This document shows positions 7,008 through 13,283 of a DNA stretch of 13,283 nucleotides, in pieces. The position numbers and the translations under genes are program-made. How positions within the stretch are numbered: position 1 is the stretch's first letter; each line of letters starts with the position of its first letter. Location: NCBI GenBank assembly GCA_028701945.1, contig JAQVPT010000064.1:1-13283 (forward strand), in the 5' to 3' direction. The notes under the pieces were generated by a model. The model had not been told where the DNA came from and searched no databases. It worked only from the letters and a program-made list of their open reading frames with translations. The DNA comes from Bacteroidales bacterium. GTDB lineage: Bacteria > Bacteroidota > Bacteroidia > Bacteroidales > ML635J-15.

Positions 7008-10000
7008 ATGAAACTATTTTTGTTACCGCTTTTAGGCATAATTTTATCAATTTGTGCCTTTTCGATTGAAGAAACCCGCTTATTACGATTTCCGACTATT
7101 GCAAATGATACTATAGTTTTTAGTTATGCAGGAGATTTATATCTTGTTGCAGCAAATGGTGGAGTGGCTACTAGGATAACCTCTCACAAAGGTTATGAAA
7201 TGTTCCCACACTTCTCTCCTGATGGCAAAGCCATTGCATATACCGCCCAATATGACGGCAATACAGAAGTTTATACAATCCCTCTTAGCGGTGGAAATCC
7301 GACCAGAATAACTTATACAGCAACTCTTAAAAGAGATGATATCTCCGACAGGATGGGTCCCAATAATATTGTAATGGGCTGGACTCCAGACGGTCAATAT
7401 GTTATTTATAGATCGAGAGGCAAATCATTTAACGATTTTAAAGGTCATACTTACTTAGCTCCGCTTGATGGTGGAATGAGTAAACAAATACCTCTAGCAA
7501 CAGGCAGTTGGTGTTCATATTCGCCCGATAGTAAGCAACTTGCATTCAATAAAGTTTTTAGAGAATTTAGAACTTGGAAATACTATAAAGGTGGTATGGC
7601 AGATGATATCTGGATATTCGATTTTGCTAATCATAAAACAGTAAACATCACAAATAATCCAGCTCAAGATATATTTCCAATGTGGGTTAACGATAAAGTA
7701 TATTTTCTTTCTGATAGAGACCGTTTCATGAACCTATTTGTTTATGACACTAAAACCAAAGAAACTAACAAATTAACAAGTTTTTCAAGATATGACATAA
7801 AATTCCCAAGCGTAGGGGATAATAAAATAATTTTTGAAAATGGCGGATATATCTACTATTATGACATAGAAAATTCGCAAGTAACAAAGCTAAACATTAA
7901 AATACGAGAGGATTTTGCATCCAGTCGTACCGTAATGAAAGATGTTTCATCAAACGCTACAAACCTAGAACTTGCTCCTGATGGTGCAAGAATTGTTTTA
8001 TCAGCACGAGGCGATATTTTTTCAATACCAGTTTCTAAAGGAATTACGAAAAACATTACAAATTCATCAGGGGCACATGACCGAAACCCTGTTTGGTCGC
8101 CTAATGGTAAGCACATAGCCTACATCTCAGATAAAAGCGGAGAATATCAAATCTATTTATCTGAATATGATAATCTCGAAACAGAAATTCAATTAACCAA
8201 TTTTGATGAAGGCTACATTTATAAATTAAAATGGTCGCCAGATAGTAAAAACTTATTGTGGAATGACAAAAAACTAAGTCTAAATTCAATCAATATCGAA
8301 ACAAAAAAAATAAATAATATTCACAAATCAATAATATGGGAAATTCACGATTATGATTGGTCGCCAAACAGCAAATGGATAGCCTTCACAGATCAAGATA
8401 GTGCCAGAGTATCACAAATTTATCTATATAATATCGAGCAAAACAAAAAACATGTTGTTACAACTGCTTGGTACGACTCATTTAATCCTGTTTTTAGTAA
8501 CGACGGTAAATACTTGTTTTTTGTTTCTAACAGAGACTTTAATCCAATTTACAGCAGCACAGAATGGAATATTGCTTATAGGGACATGAGTAGAATTTAT
8601 CTTTTAACTTTAAGAGACGATGTCCCCTCTCCTTTTGGACTTCAAAATGACAGAGTTCTTCCAAAAGAAACATCTTCTGTTAAAGACACATCTTTTGATA
8701 TTGATATTCAAAACATTGAAAACCGAATTGAAGTTTTGCCTATGGAGGCTGGATCATTCAGACAACTAAATTATATTGACGATAAAATATATTTTATAGA
8801 ATCGCATTATAATCAGAAAAGTAAATTAAAACTCTATCAATTTAACGATGAAAAGACTATCGAGCTTGGAGATTTTTCTAATTACAAAATGTCCTCAGAT
8901 AATAAGAAGATGTTATTATCAAAGTCCAATAATTATTATGTTGTCAACCTTCCCGAATCAGAAATAAAACTCAGCAATCCTGTTAATATAAGCGATTTAA
9001 AAATAAGTGTTGACCTTAAACAAGAATGGACTCAAATTTTTAATGAAGCTTGGAGACAGATGAGAGATTATTTTTATGATCCATCAATGCACAGAGTTGA
9101 TTGGGAAAAACAGCTAGACAAATATGCTGAAATGCTTCCTTATGTTAATGATAGAAATGATCTCAACTATATTATCGGCGAAATGATTGGTGAATTAAAT
9201 ACCGGACATGCTTATGTAAATGGTGGAGACAAAGAATCTTTCAGCAATATTAAAATGGGACTTTTAGGTGCAGAAATTGAGAAAGACAACAAAACTGGAT
9301 ATTTTAAAATCACAAAAATATATGCTGGCGAAAATTGGACTGAAAGTCGCAAGTCACCTTTATTAGGCATAGGTTTAAATATTAATGAGGGAGATTATAT
9401 AATAAGTATTAATCAAAAAGACCTTAGTCAGATTTCCAATATATACTCACTTTTGATTGATAAAGCAGATAAAATAATTGAAATAGGAGTAAATGATAAG
9501 CCACGTTCAAAAGAATCAAAAACATATCTTATAAAACCAATTGATGACGAATCTGACCTAATATATTTTAATTGGGTGCAAAACAACATTAAAAAAGTTT
9601 CAGAAGCCACCAATGGTGAAGTTGGCTATATACATATTCCAGATATGTCAGTTGTAGGATTAAACGAATTTGTTAAATATTATTATCCTCAATTATCTAA
9701 AAAAGCACTTATTATAGACGACAGAGGTAACGGTGGAGGTAATGTATCAACAATGTTAATAGAGCGATTACGCAGAGAAATGTCAATGATGGCAATGTCG
9801 AGAGACGTACCTGTACCAAACGCAAAACCTGATGGAATGTTAGATGGTCCTAAAGTGCTAATAATTGACCAATACTCTGCCTCTGACGGTGATTTATTTC
9901 CATATCAATTTAGAAAGCAAAAATTAGGACAGATAATTGGCGTAAGAACCTGGGGAGGCGTAGTTGGAATACGTGGGTCGCTTCCGTATGTTGATGGAGC

Positions 10001-10220
10001 AAGTCTAAACAAACCCGAATTTGCTCATTATGACAAAAACGGATGGATTATCGAGGGTTTTGGAGTACAACCAGATATAATTGTTAATAACGATCCATAT
10101 CAAGAATTTATGAATAATGATTATCAACTTGACAAAGCAATCGAAGTTATTATAAATGAGCTTGTTAAATATGAAAAGAACAGCCCTCCAATTCCCGATT
10201 TTCCTAATAAGAACAATTAA
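7008..10220 (+). CDS. Secreted Tricorn-like serine peptidase (S41 family)
   Basis: A 1070-residue homologue of Tricorn protease. An N-terminal signal peptide (hydrophobic 2-17, likely cut near AFS-IE) points to the periplasm; Cys16 follows Ile, which does not suit a lipobox. Residues about 25-300 and 315-650 form two beta-propeller blocks with repeated FSPDGKAIAY, WSPNGKHIAY and WSPNSKWIAF motifs. Residues 670-740 are the C1-type region with NTGHAY containing His734; 745-845 fits a PDZ-like segment; 855-1050 is the S41 catalytic core with Ser959 (SASDGD), RTWGGVVGI (980-988) and Glu1016 (IEGFGVQPD). The position equivalent to Tricorn Ser745 is Gly733. Role: processive degradation of peptides. 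It starts 10 nt after the KASIII fusion, suggesting cotranscription, although a biochemical link is not obvious. Confidence 0.92.
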   Translation: MKLFLLPLLGIILSICAFSIEETRLLRFPTIANDTIVFSYAGDLYLVAANGGVATRITSHKGYEMFPHFSPDGKAIAYTAQYDGNTEVYTIPLSGGNPTRITYTATLKRDDISDRMGPNNIVMGWTPDGQYVIYRSRGKSFNDFKGHTYLAPLDGGMSKQIPLATGSWCSYSPDSKQLAFNKVFREFRTWKYYKGGMADDIWIFDFANHKTVNITNNPAQDIFPMWVNDKVYFLSDRDRFMNLFVYDTKTKETNKLTSFSRYDIKFPSVGDNKIIFENGGYIYYYDIENSQVTKLNIKIREDFASSRTVMKDVSSNATNLELAPDGARIVLSARGDIFSIPVSKGITKNITNSSGAHDRNPVWSPNGKHIAYISDKSGEYQIYLSEYDNLETEIQLTNFDEGYIYKLKWSPDSKNLLWNDKKLSLNSINIETKKINNIHKSIIWEIHDYDWSPNSKWIAFTDQDSARVSQIYLYNIEQNKKHVVTTAWYDSFNPVFSNDGKYLFFVSNRDFNPIYSSTEWNIAYRDMSRIYLLTLRDDVPSPFGLQNDRVLPKETSSVKDTSFDIDIQNIENRIEVLPMEAGSFRQLNYIDDKIYFIESHYNQKSKLKLYQFNDEKTIELGDFSNYKMSSDNKKMLLSKSNNYYVVNLPESEIKLSNPVNISDLKISVDLKQEWTQIFNEAWRQMRDYFYDPSMHRVDWEKQLDKYAEMLPYVNDRNDLNYIIGEMIGELNTGHAYVNGGDKESFSNIKMGLLGAEIEKDNKTGYFKITKIYAGENWTESRKSPLLGIGLNINEGDYIISINQKDLSQISNIYSLLIDKADKIIEIGVNDKPRSKESKTYLIKPIDDESDLIYFNWVQNNIKKVSEATNGEVGYIHIPDMSVVGLNEFVKYYYPQLSKKALIIDDRGNGGGNVSTMLIERLRREMSMMAMSRDVPVPNAKPDGMLDGPKVLIIDQYSASDGDLFPYQFRKQKLGQIIGVRTWGGVVGIRGSLPYVDGASLNKPEFAHYDKNGWIIEGFGVQPDIIVNNDPYQEFMNNDYQLDKAIEVIINELVKYEKNSPPIPDFPNKNN

Positions 10221-10230
10221 ATTGCAAATA

Positions 10231-10265
10231 TTTGGTCTTATTAAGAATATTATATATACATTTAC
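10231..10265 (+). promoter_or_regulatory. Probable promoter of the first acidic lipoprotein gene
   Basis: TACATTTAC at 10257-10265 resembles the TAnnTTTG -7 box and is preceded 22 nt upstream by TTTG (10231-10234). The box lies exactly 39 nt before the ATG. The same box at the same distance occurs before the paralogous gene (10991-10999), and most of the intervening leader is conserved, which supports function. Spacing is slightly long for the consensus. Confidence 0.45.
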
Positions 10266-10304
10266 GAAAATAATTAATTTACAAATTTTAAACTTAATAG
10301 TATT

Positions 10305-10796
10305 ATGAAAAAAACAGTTATCTTTTTATTATCAGTAGTGTTTATGCTTACAATCTTCTCTTGTGGCTCAGATAAACCAGTAGAAAATCTTAACGACCTA
10401 AAAGAAAAGTACAAAGACAAAGAATTTAAAGATTGTGATGAGTTTCTTGTTGCCTACGAAGAAGCAATGGATGTTTACTTTAAGTTAATCAATATCGTTG
10501 ACGAAGGAAACGAAGAAGCATTAAAAGATATCGAAGGTCTTGAGAATTTCGTATCTAATTGGGATAAAGATTTTGAAAAATTCGAAAAAGAATGTCCAGA
10601 AAAATTCGAAGCATTAAACAAAAAAATCGATGAAAAAATGGATGCATACTTTGAGTCGATGTACGGAGACGAATTTGATGAAGATATGGAAGACGAAATG
10701 ACTGATGAGGAATTTGCAGAGATTTTAAGTCAAATGACTGATGAAGAATTAGCACAATTTAATGCAGAACTTGAGGCAGAACTTATTGAAGAGTAA
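10305..10796 (+). CDS. Acidic lipoprotein, first of a tandem pair
   Basis: A 163-residue protein with lipoprotein signal MKKTVIFLLS...TIFSC, lipidated at Cys20, followed by GSDKP. The mature chain is extremely acidic and probably helical, with charged stretches such as NLNDLKEKYKDKEFKDCDEF and a conserved cysteine pair (Cys44, Cys97) that could form a disulfide. The C-terminus carries two MTDEE units (132-136 and 144-148) and ends in a Glu-rich tail. It is roughly 60-65% identical to the next gene, including 39 identical nt in the KYKDKEFKDCDEF region, so this is a recent tandem duplication. It has its own promoter-like leader and terminator and seems to be a single-gene unit downstream of the Tricorn-like peptidase. 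No known family or function is recognised. Confidence 0.85.
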   Translation: MKKTVIFLLSVVFMLTIFSCGSDKPVENLNDLKEKYKDKEFKDCDEFLVAYEEAMDVYFKLINIVDEGNEEALKDIEGLENFVSNWDKDFEKFEKECPEKFEALNKKIDEKMDAYFESMYGDEFDEDMEDEMTDEEFAEILSQMTDEELAQFNAELEAELIEE

Positions 10797-10813
10797 TTAT
10801 TTATATATATTAC

Positions 10814-10850
10814 AAAAAAAGGTCAGATATTTATTCTGACCTTTTTTATT
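10814..10850 (+). terminator. Rho-independent terminator after the first lipoprotein
   Basis: GGTCAGA (10821-10827) pairs with TCTGACC (10835-10841) around a 7-nt loop; an A-run precedes the stem and CTTTTTTATT follows it, so the stem can extend by A-T pairs. It begins 17 nt after the stop codon. Confidence 0.85.
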
Positions 10851-10965
10851 TTCGTTTTAAAGCTATAAGCACAGTAAAACCAGCGAATTATACAAAATTT
10901 GTGTTGTGTAATTTTGATAAGTTAATACAAAAAATAAGCAAAAGTTACCGATATTTTATTAATAA

Positions 10966-10999
10966 TTGTTGCTATCTAAAATATTATTTATACATTTAC
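10966..10999 (+). promoter_or_regulatory. Probable promoter of the second acidic lipoprotein gene
   Basis: TACATTTAC (10991-10999) lies 39 nt before ATG 11039, exactly as in the first paralogue. Two candidate -33 TTG triplets lie upstream: 10969-10971 with a 19-nt gap (matching consensus) and 10966-10968 with a 22-nt gap (matching the spacing before the paralogue). Confidence 0.5.
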
Positions 11000-11038
11000 A
11001 TAAATAATTATTTTACAAACTTAAAATTTAATAGCATT

Positions 11039-11545
11039 ATGAAAAAAACAGTTATTTTTTTATTGTCCGCATTGTTAATTTTTACAATTTTCTCATGCGG
11101 TTCTGATAAACCAGCAGAGAATCTTACCGATTTAAAAGCAAAGTACAAAGACAAAGAATTTAAAGATTGTGATGAGTTTATCGTTGCTGCTGAAGAAATG
11201 ATGGAAGTTTACTTTAAAACCATCGACAAAGCTTCCGAAGGCGACGAAGCAGCAAAAAAAGACATCGAAGCATTTGAAGCTTTCCTAGACAATTGGGGAA
11301 ATGATGCAGAAAAATTTGAAAAAGAATGTCCAGAAAAATTCGAGAAATTTGAAGAAAAATTCGAGACAAAGATGGAACCTTACATGGACAAACTTATGAA
11401 ACTGTATGATGTCGATAAAGATTTTGATGATGAGTGGGAAGATGAAATGACAGATGAAGATTTTGCTAAAATGTTAGATGAAATGACTGAAGAAGAATGG
11501 GCTGAATTTAACGCAGAACTTGAAGCAGAACTTATTGACGAATAA
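11039..11545 (+). CDS. Acidic lipoprotein, second of a tandem pair
   Basis: The start is ATG 11039, giving 168 residues that begin MKKTVIFLLS exactly like the neighbour. An in-frame extension back to 10901 exists but would place 46 residues before the lipoprotein signal and span the promoter, so it is rejected. The lipobox TIFSC gives Cys20; Cys44 and Cys97 are conserved with the first copy. The rest is acidic and helix-prone (EKFEKECPEKFEKFEEKF), ending DEMTDEDFAKML and EMTEEEWAEFNAELEAELIDE, with a five-residue longer middle (around 115-125) than the paralogue. It lies 242 nt downstream of the first copy, separated by a terminator and a promoter. It is likely anchored in the inner or outer membrane. 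Function not recognised. Confidence 0.86.
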   Translation: MKKTVIFLLSALLIFTIFSCGSDKPAENLTDLKAKYKDKEFKDCDEFIVAAEEMMEVYFKTIDKASEGDEAAKKDIEAFEAFLDNWGNDAEKFEKECPEKFEKFEEKFETKMEPYMDKLMKLYDVDKDFDDEWEDEMTDEDFAKMLDEMTEEEWAEFNAELEAELIDE

Positions 11546-11561
11546 TTTTCACACAAATTAT

Positions 11562-11596
11562 AAAAAAAGACAGATAATTATTCTGTCTTTTTTTTT
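11562..11596 (+). terminator. Rho-independent terminator after the second lipoprotein
   Basis: AAAAAAAGACAGA (11562-11574) pairs with TCTGTCTTTTTTT (11582-11594) around a 7-nt loop, and the T-run continues to 11596. It has the same design and distance from the stop codon as the terminator of the first copy but a different core (GACAGA in place of GGTCAGA). Confidence 0.87.
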
Positions 11597-11756
11597 ATCC
11601 ATATTTTTTTATGCTAAAATGTAAAGCTGTTCGTTAAGCTTTTGTAAGCCATATTTTTCCAACAAATATTTAACATCACTAAAAATTATTTTCTGAAAGA
11701 AACGATTATTATTACAATTATTTTGTAAATTGCATTCTAACTTAAAACCTAATCTT

Positions 11757-12482
11757 ATGCTGCTGAAAATATTAAACTTGGTCTTTTTTGCTCTGATGAT
11801 TTACGTAAATTTCCTAGCAAACTCCTTACCTATAAACGCTCAAACAACTGGTATGATTTCAAATTCGTATCCTAACCTCTTTGCTCCTGCTGGATTAACG
11901 TTTTCGATTTGGGGAGTAATTTATTTATTGCTGGCGGTAGTCAGTATTTTATTTTTCTTTGATTCAAATAAAGAAATACTCCAAAAAGTTTCGTGGTTTT
12001 TTATCATTAGTTCGGCACTTAACAGCTTATGGATTTTTGCATGGCATTATGAGAAATTCGGATTGTCAGTTATAATTATGTTGTTATTATTAGCCTCGAT
12101 AATAATTATCAACAAAAGGCTAAGCGGTTCTCCCACAAGCCTTTTTAAAGCTGGATTTGGAATTTATTTAGGTTGGATTTGTATTGCGACAGTTGCTAAT
12201 ATTACTGTTTGGTTGGTAAGCTTAAACTGGACAGGTTTTGGAATTTCTAATGAAATTTGGACAAGTTTAATGATAGCAATCGGTCTAATAATTACTGTTT
12301 TATCAGTTTATAAGTTCAATAATCCATTTATAGCTGCCTCTGTAATTTGGGCATTTATCGGTATTGCAATAAAACAAAACGGAAATTCAAATACTGTGTT
12401 TATCTCTGCAATTGTTGGAACTGTATTGTTCGCTATAATTATTGTCTTGTATCTTTTACGTATATTTAGAACAGTTTCATAA
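11757..12482 (+). CDS. TspO-related multi-pass membrane protein
   Basis: From ATG 11757 the protein has 241 residues; a TTG at 11730 would add nine polar residues before the first membrane segment and is less likely. About eight hydrophobic segments are visible (near 3-20, 47-68, 79-97, 102-118, 133-154, 167-185, 189-205 and 212-234). The NLFAPAGLTFSIWGVIYLLL stretch (40-59) and SALNSLWIFAWHYEKFGLS (86-104) resemble the conserved parts of TspO/MBR tryptophan-rich sensory proteins, but the canonical family has five segments and about 160 residues, so this belongs to the longer TspO-like group common in Bacteroidota. The ligand is unknown; porphyrin/tetrapyrrole binding is only a family-level guess. 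The stop TAA (12480-12482) lies within the left target duplication of MITE copy 2, and the last codons are unchanged. Confidence 0.8.
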   Translation: MLLKILNLVFFALMIYVNFLANSLPINAQTTGMISNSYPNLFAPAGLTFSIWGVIYLLLAVVSILFFFDSNKEILQKVSWFFIISSALNSLWIFAWHYEKFGLSVIIMLLLLASIIIINKRLSGSPTSLFKAGFGIYLGWICIATVANITVWLVSLNWTGFGISNEIWTSLMIAIGLIITVLSVYKFNNPFIAASVIWAFIGIAIKQNGNSNTVFISAIVGTVLFAIIIVLYLLRIFRTVS

Positions 12483-12483
12483 A
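12474..12483 (+). repeat. Left target-site duplication of MITE copy 2
   Basis: GTTTCATAAA directly precedes the element and is repeated exactly at 12687-12696 on the other side. It contains the final Val and Ser codons and the stop codon of the TspO-like gene, so the gene's 3' end was regenerated on insertion. Confidence 0.9.
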
Positions 12484-12686
12484 CAGGGCAAACGCACACT
12501 TTTCTTTTGTCATACTTTTTGGATTGCTATGCACCAAAAAATCATGCCAAAAGAAATTCATCAGCATATTTTAACCCTTGACTTTCACTCCGTTCAGTCA
12601 AAGGTTAAAATAAATGAGTCTTTCAGACTCAAAAGTAATGAAAAACATTGAAATTATTGTGATAAAAAAAGTATGCGTTTGCCCTG
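12484..12686. mobile_element. MITE-like element, copy 2 (203 bp)
   Basis: The element starts CAGGGCAAACGCACACTTTT and ends with the complement of CAGGGCAAACGCATACTTTT, a 20-bp inverted repeat with one mismatch. It is bounded by the perfect 10-bp duplication GTTTCATAAA (12474-12483 and 12687-12696), which proves insertion. Internal features match copy 1: the TTTTAACC...GACT stem (12569-12583 with 12596-12610, 12-nt loop) and a perfect GAGTCT-TTC-AGACTC hairpin (12616-12630) that is degraded in copy 1. Any reading frame across it is fortuitous. The perfect duplication suggests it is younger than copy 1. It separates the TspO-like gene from the methyltransferase promoter. The mobilising transposase must be elsewhere. 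Confidence 0.92.
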
Positions 12687-12696
12687 GTTTCATAAA
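12687..12696 (+). repeat. Right target-site duplication of MITE copy 2
   Basis: GTTTCATAAA follows the terminal CCCTG of the element and is identical to 12474-12483. Confidence 0.9.
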
Positions 12697-12719
12697 AACT
12701 TGAATAAAAAAATTTAGAG

Positions 12720-12727
12720 TATATTTG
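12720..12727 (+). promoter_or_regulatory. -7 box before the DNA methyltransferase gene
   Basis: TATATTTG fits TAnnTTTG exactly and ends four nt before ATG 12732, so the transcript would be almost leaderless. The only upstream TTG (12700-12702) has a 17-nt gap, two short of consensus, so the -33 element is weak. The arrangement TAnATTTGTAAAA-ATG is the same as that before hutI. Confidence 0.5.
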
Positions 12728-12731
12728 TAAA

Positions 12732-13283
12732 ATGAAAGAAACTAAACACACATATATATCTGAAGAAAAAAGCTTAATAGTTGAAGAACCTGCAAAAAAT
12801 AAATATGGGCAATATTTTACACCAGAAATAATTTCAGATTTCATGATTAGTCTCGCTTCTATTAGCGATAACTCGAGAGTATTGGAGCCATCGTGTGGAG
12901 AAGGAATATTTTTAGATTTACTATTAAAAAAAGGGATCAACAACCTTTCTGCTTATGAATTGGACAAAGAACTAATACCAAATAAATTTAAGGATATAAT
13001 TAAAAATGAAAGTTTTGTAAGCGCAAAAATTGACGAACAATTTGATTTAATTATTGGAAATCCCCCCTATATTCGTTGGAAAAATTTAGAGGAAGAATTA
13101 AAACAGGAATTGGCTAGAAATCCATTGTGGAACAAACATTTTAATAGCCTTTGTGACTATTCATACATATTCATTTTAAAATCAATTGAACATTTAAAAG
13201 AAAACGGACAACTTATTTTCATTACACCTGAATATTGGTTAAATACAACACATTCACGCACATTGCGAAATTATATGTTGCAA
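12732..13283 (+). CDS. N6-adenine DNA methyltransferase, partial
   Basis: The ORF opens at ATG 12732 and reaches the window edge with 184 codons and no stop. KYGQYFTPE (24-32) is the N-terminal motif common to type I and IIG-like adenine methyltransferases; VLEPSCGEGIF (50-60) is motif I, which binds S-adenosylmethionine; YELDKE (75-80) ends the next strand; and IIGNPPYIRW (107-116) is motif IV with the NPPY catalytic signature at 110-113. The motif order (I before IV) and spacing fit gamma-class M.TaqI/Eco57I-like enzymes that methylate adenine at N6. Target recognition and any fused or adjacent nuclease lie beyond the edge, so a stand-alone methyltransferase cannot be told from a restriction-modification enzyme. 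The start follows a -7 box by four nt. Confidence 0.88.
   Translation, partial: MKETKHTYISEEKSLIVEEPAKNKYGQYFTPEIISDFMISLASISDNSRVLEPSCGEGIFLDLLLKKGINNLSAYELDKELIPNKFKDIIKNESFVSAKIDEQFDLIIGNPPYIRWKNLEEELKQELARNPLWNKHFNSLCDYSYIFILKSIEHLKENGQLIFITPEYWLNTTHSRTLRNYMLQ

Noticed and set aside
10901..11038. Possible 46-residue N-terminal extension of the second lipoprotein
   Set aside because: It would bury the lipoprotein signal peptide and run through the promoter-like box and leader conserved with the paralogue. ATG 11039 matches the paralogue's start exactly.
11730..11756. TTG start for the TspO-like gene
   Set aside because: The nine added residues are polar and lack conservation signals; ATG 11757 begins directly before the first membrane segment.
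12442..12651. Plus-strand ORF of 69 codons overlapping the end of the TspO-like gene
   Set aside because: It lies almost entirely inside MITE copy 2; its apparent coding content is the element's inverted repeats read by chance, and it overlaps a real gene in another frame.
12629..12943. Minus-strand ORF of 104 codons
   Set aside because: It is antisense to the methyltransferase motifs GQYFTP and VLEPSCGEG and extends into the MITE, so it is a shadow.

Overview
The window is AT-rich DNA from a member of the Bacteroidota (inferred). The support is a SPII lipoprotein-rich gene set, a periplasmic Tricorn-type peptidase, start sites preceded by TAnnTTTG -7 boxes rather than strong Shine-Dalgarno sequences, and short A/T-rich intergenic regions. 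No rRNA, tRNA, CRISPR array or prophage gene was recognised.

Layout. (1) 1-683, minus strand: a 57-codon winged-helix protein followed by a lipoprotein that runs off the left edge. (2) 874-2133, minus strand: imidazolonepropionase (hutI) on its own, with a good Bacteroidota promoter abutting its start codon. (3) 2134-2537: divergent intergenic region holding a 204-bp MITE-like element. (4) 2538-10220, plus strand: a tightly packed presumptive operon made of a crotonase, two tandem ketoacyl-synthase-III/short-chain-dehydrogenase fusion proteins, and a large secreted Tricorn-like S41 peptidase. Junctions are a 1-nt TAATG overlap, then 24 nt, then 10 nt. (5) 10257-11596: two tandem paralogous acidic lipoproteins, each with its own similar promoter/leader and its own terminator. 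(6) 11757-12482: a TspO-related multi-pass membrane protein whose stop codon lies inside the 10-bp target duplication of a second MITE copy (12484-12686). (7) 12732 to the right edge: an N6-adenine DNA methyltransferase, incomplete.

How the genes may work together. The two fusion proteins keep all three thiolase-fold catalytic residues (Cys155, His284, Asn315) at identical positions, so both condensing domains look active. Only the first has an intact SDR Ser-Tyr-Lys set; in the second these are Thr, Trp and Asn, so its reductase domain should be catalytically dead. With the crotonase, the set can in principle condense, ketoreduce and dehydrate a beta-ketoacyl thioester. No acyl carrier protein, acyltransferase or enoyl reductase is visible. 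I do not recognise this arrangement as a named pathway, and it is the best candidate for an undescribed system here.

The two MITE copies are about 90% identical, end in near-perfect CAGGGCAAACGC... inverted repeats, and are flanked by 10-bp direct repeats (perfect in one copy, 8/10 in the other). They are mobile non-autonomous elements without a transposase in the window.
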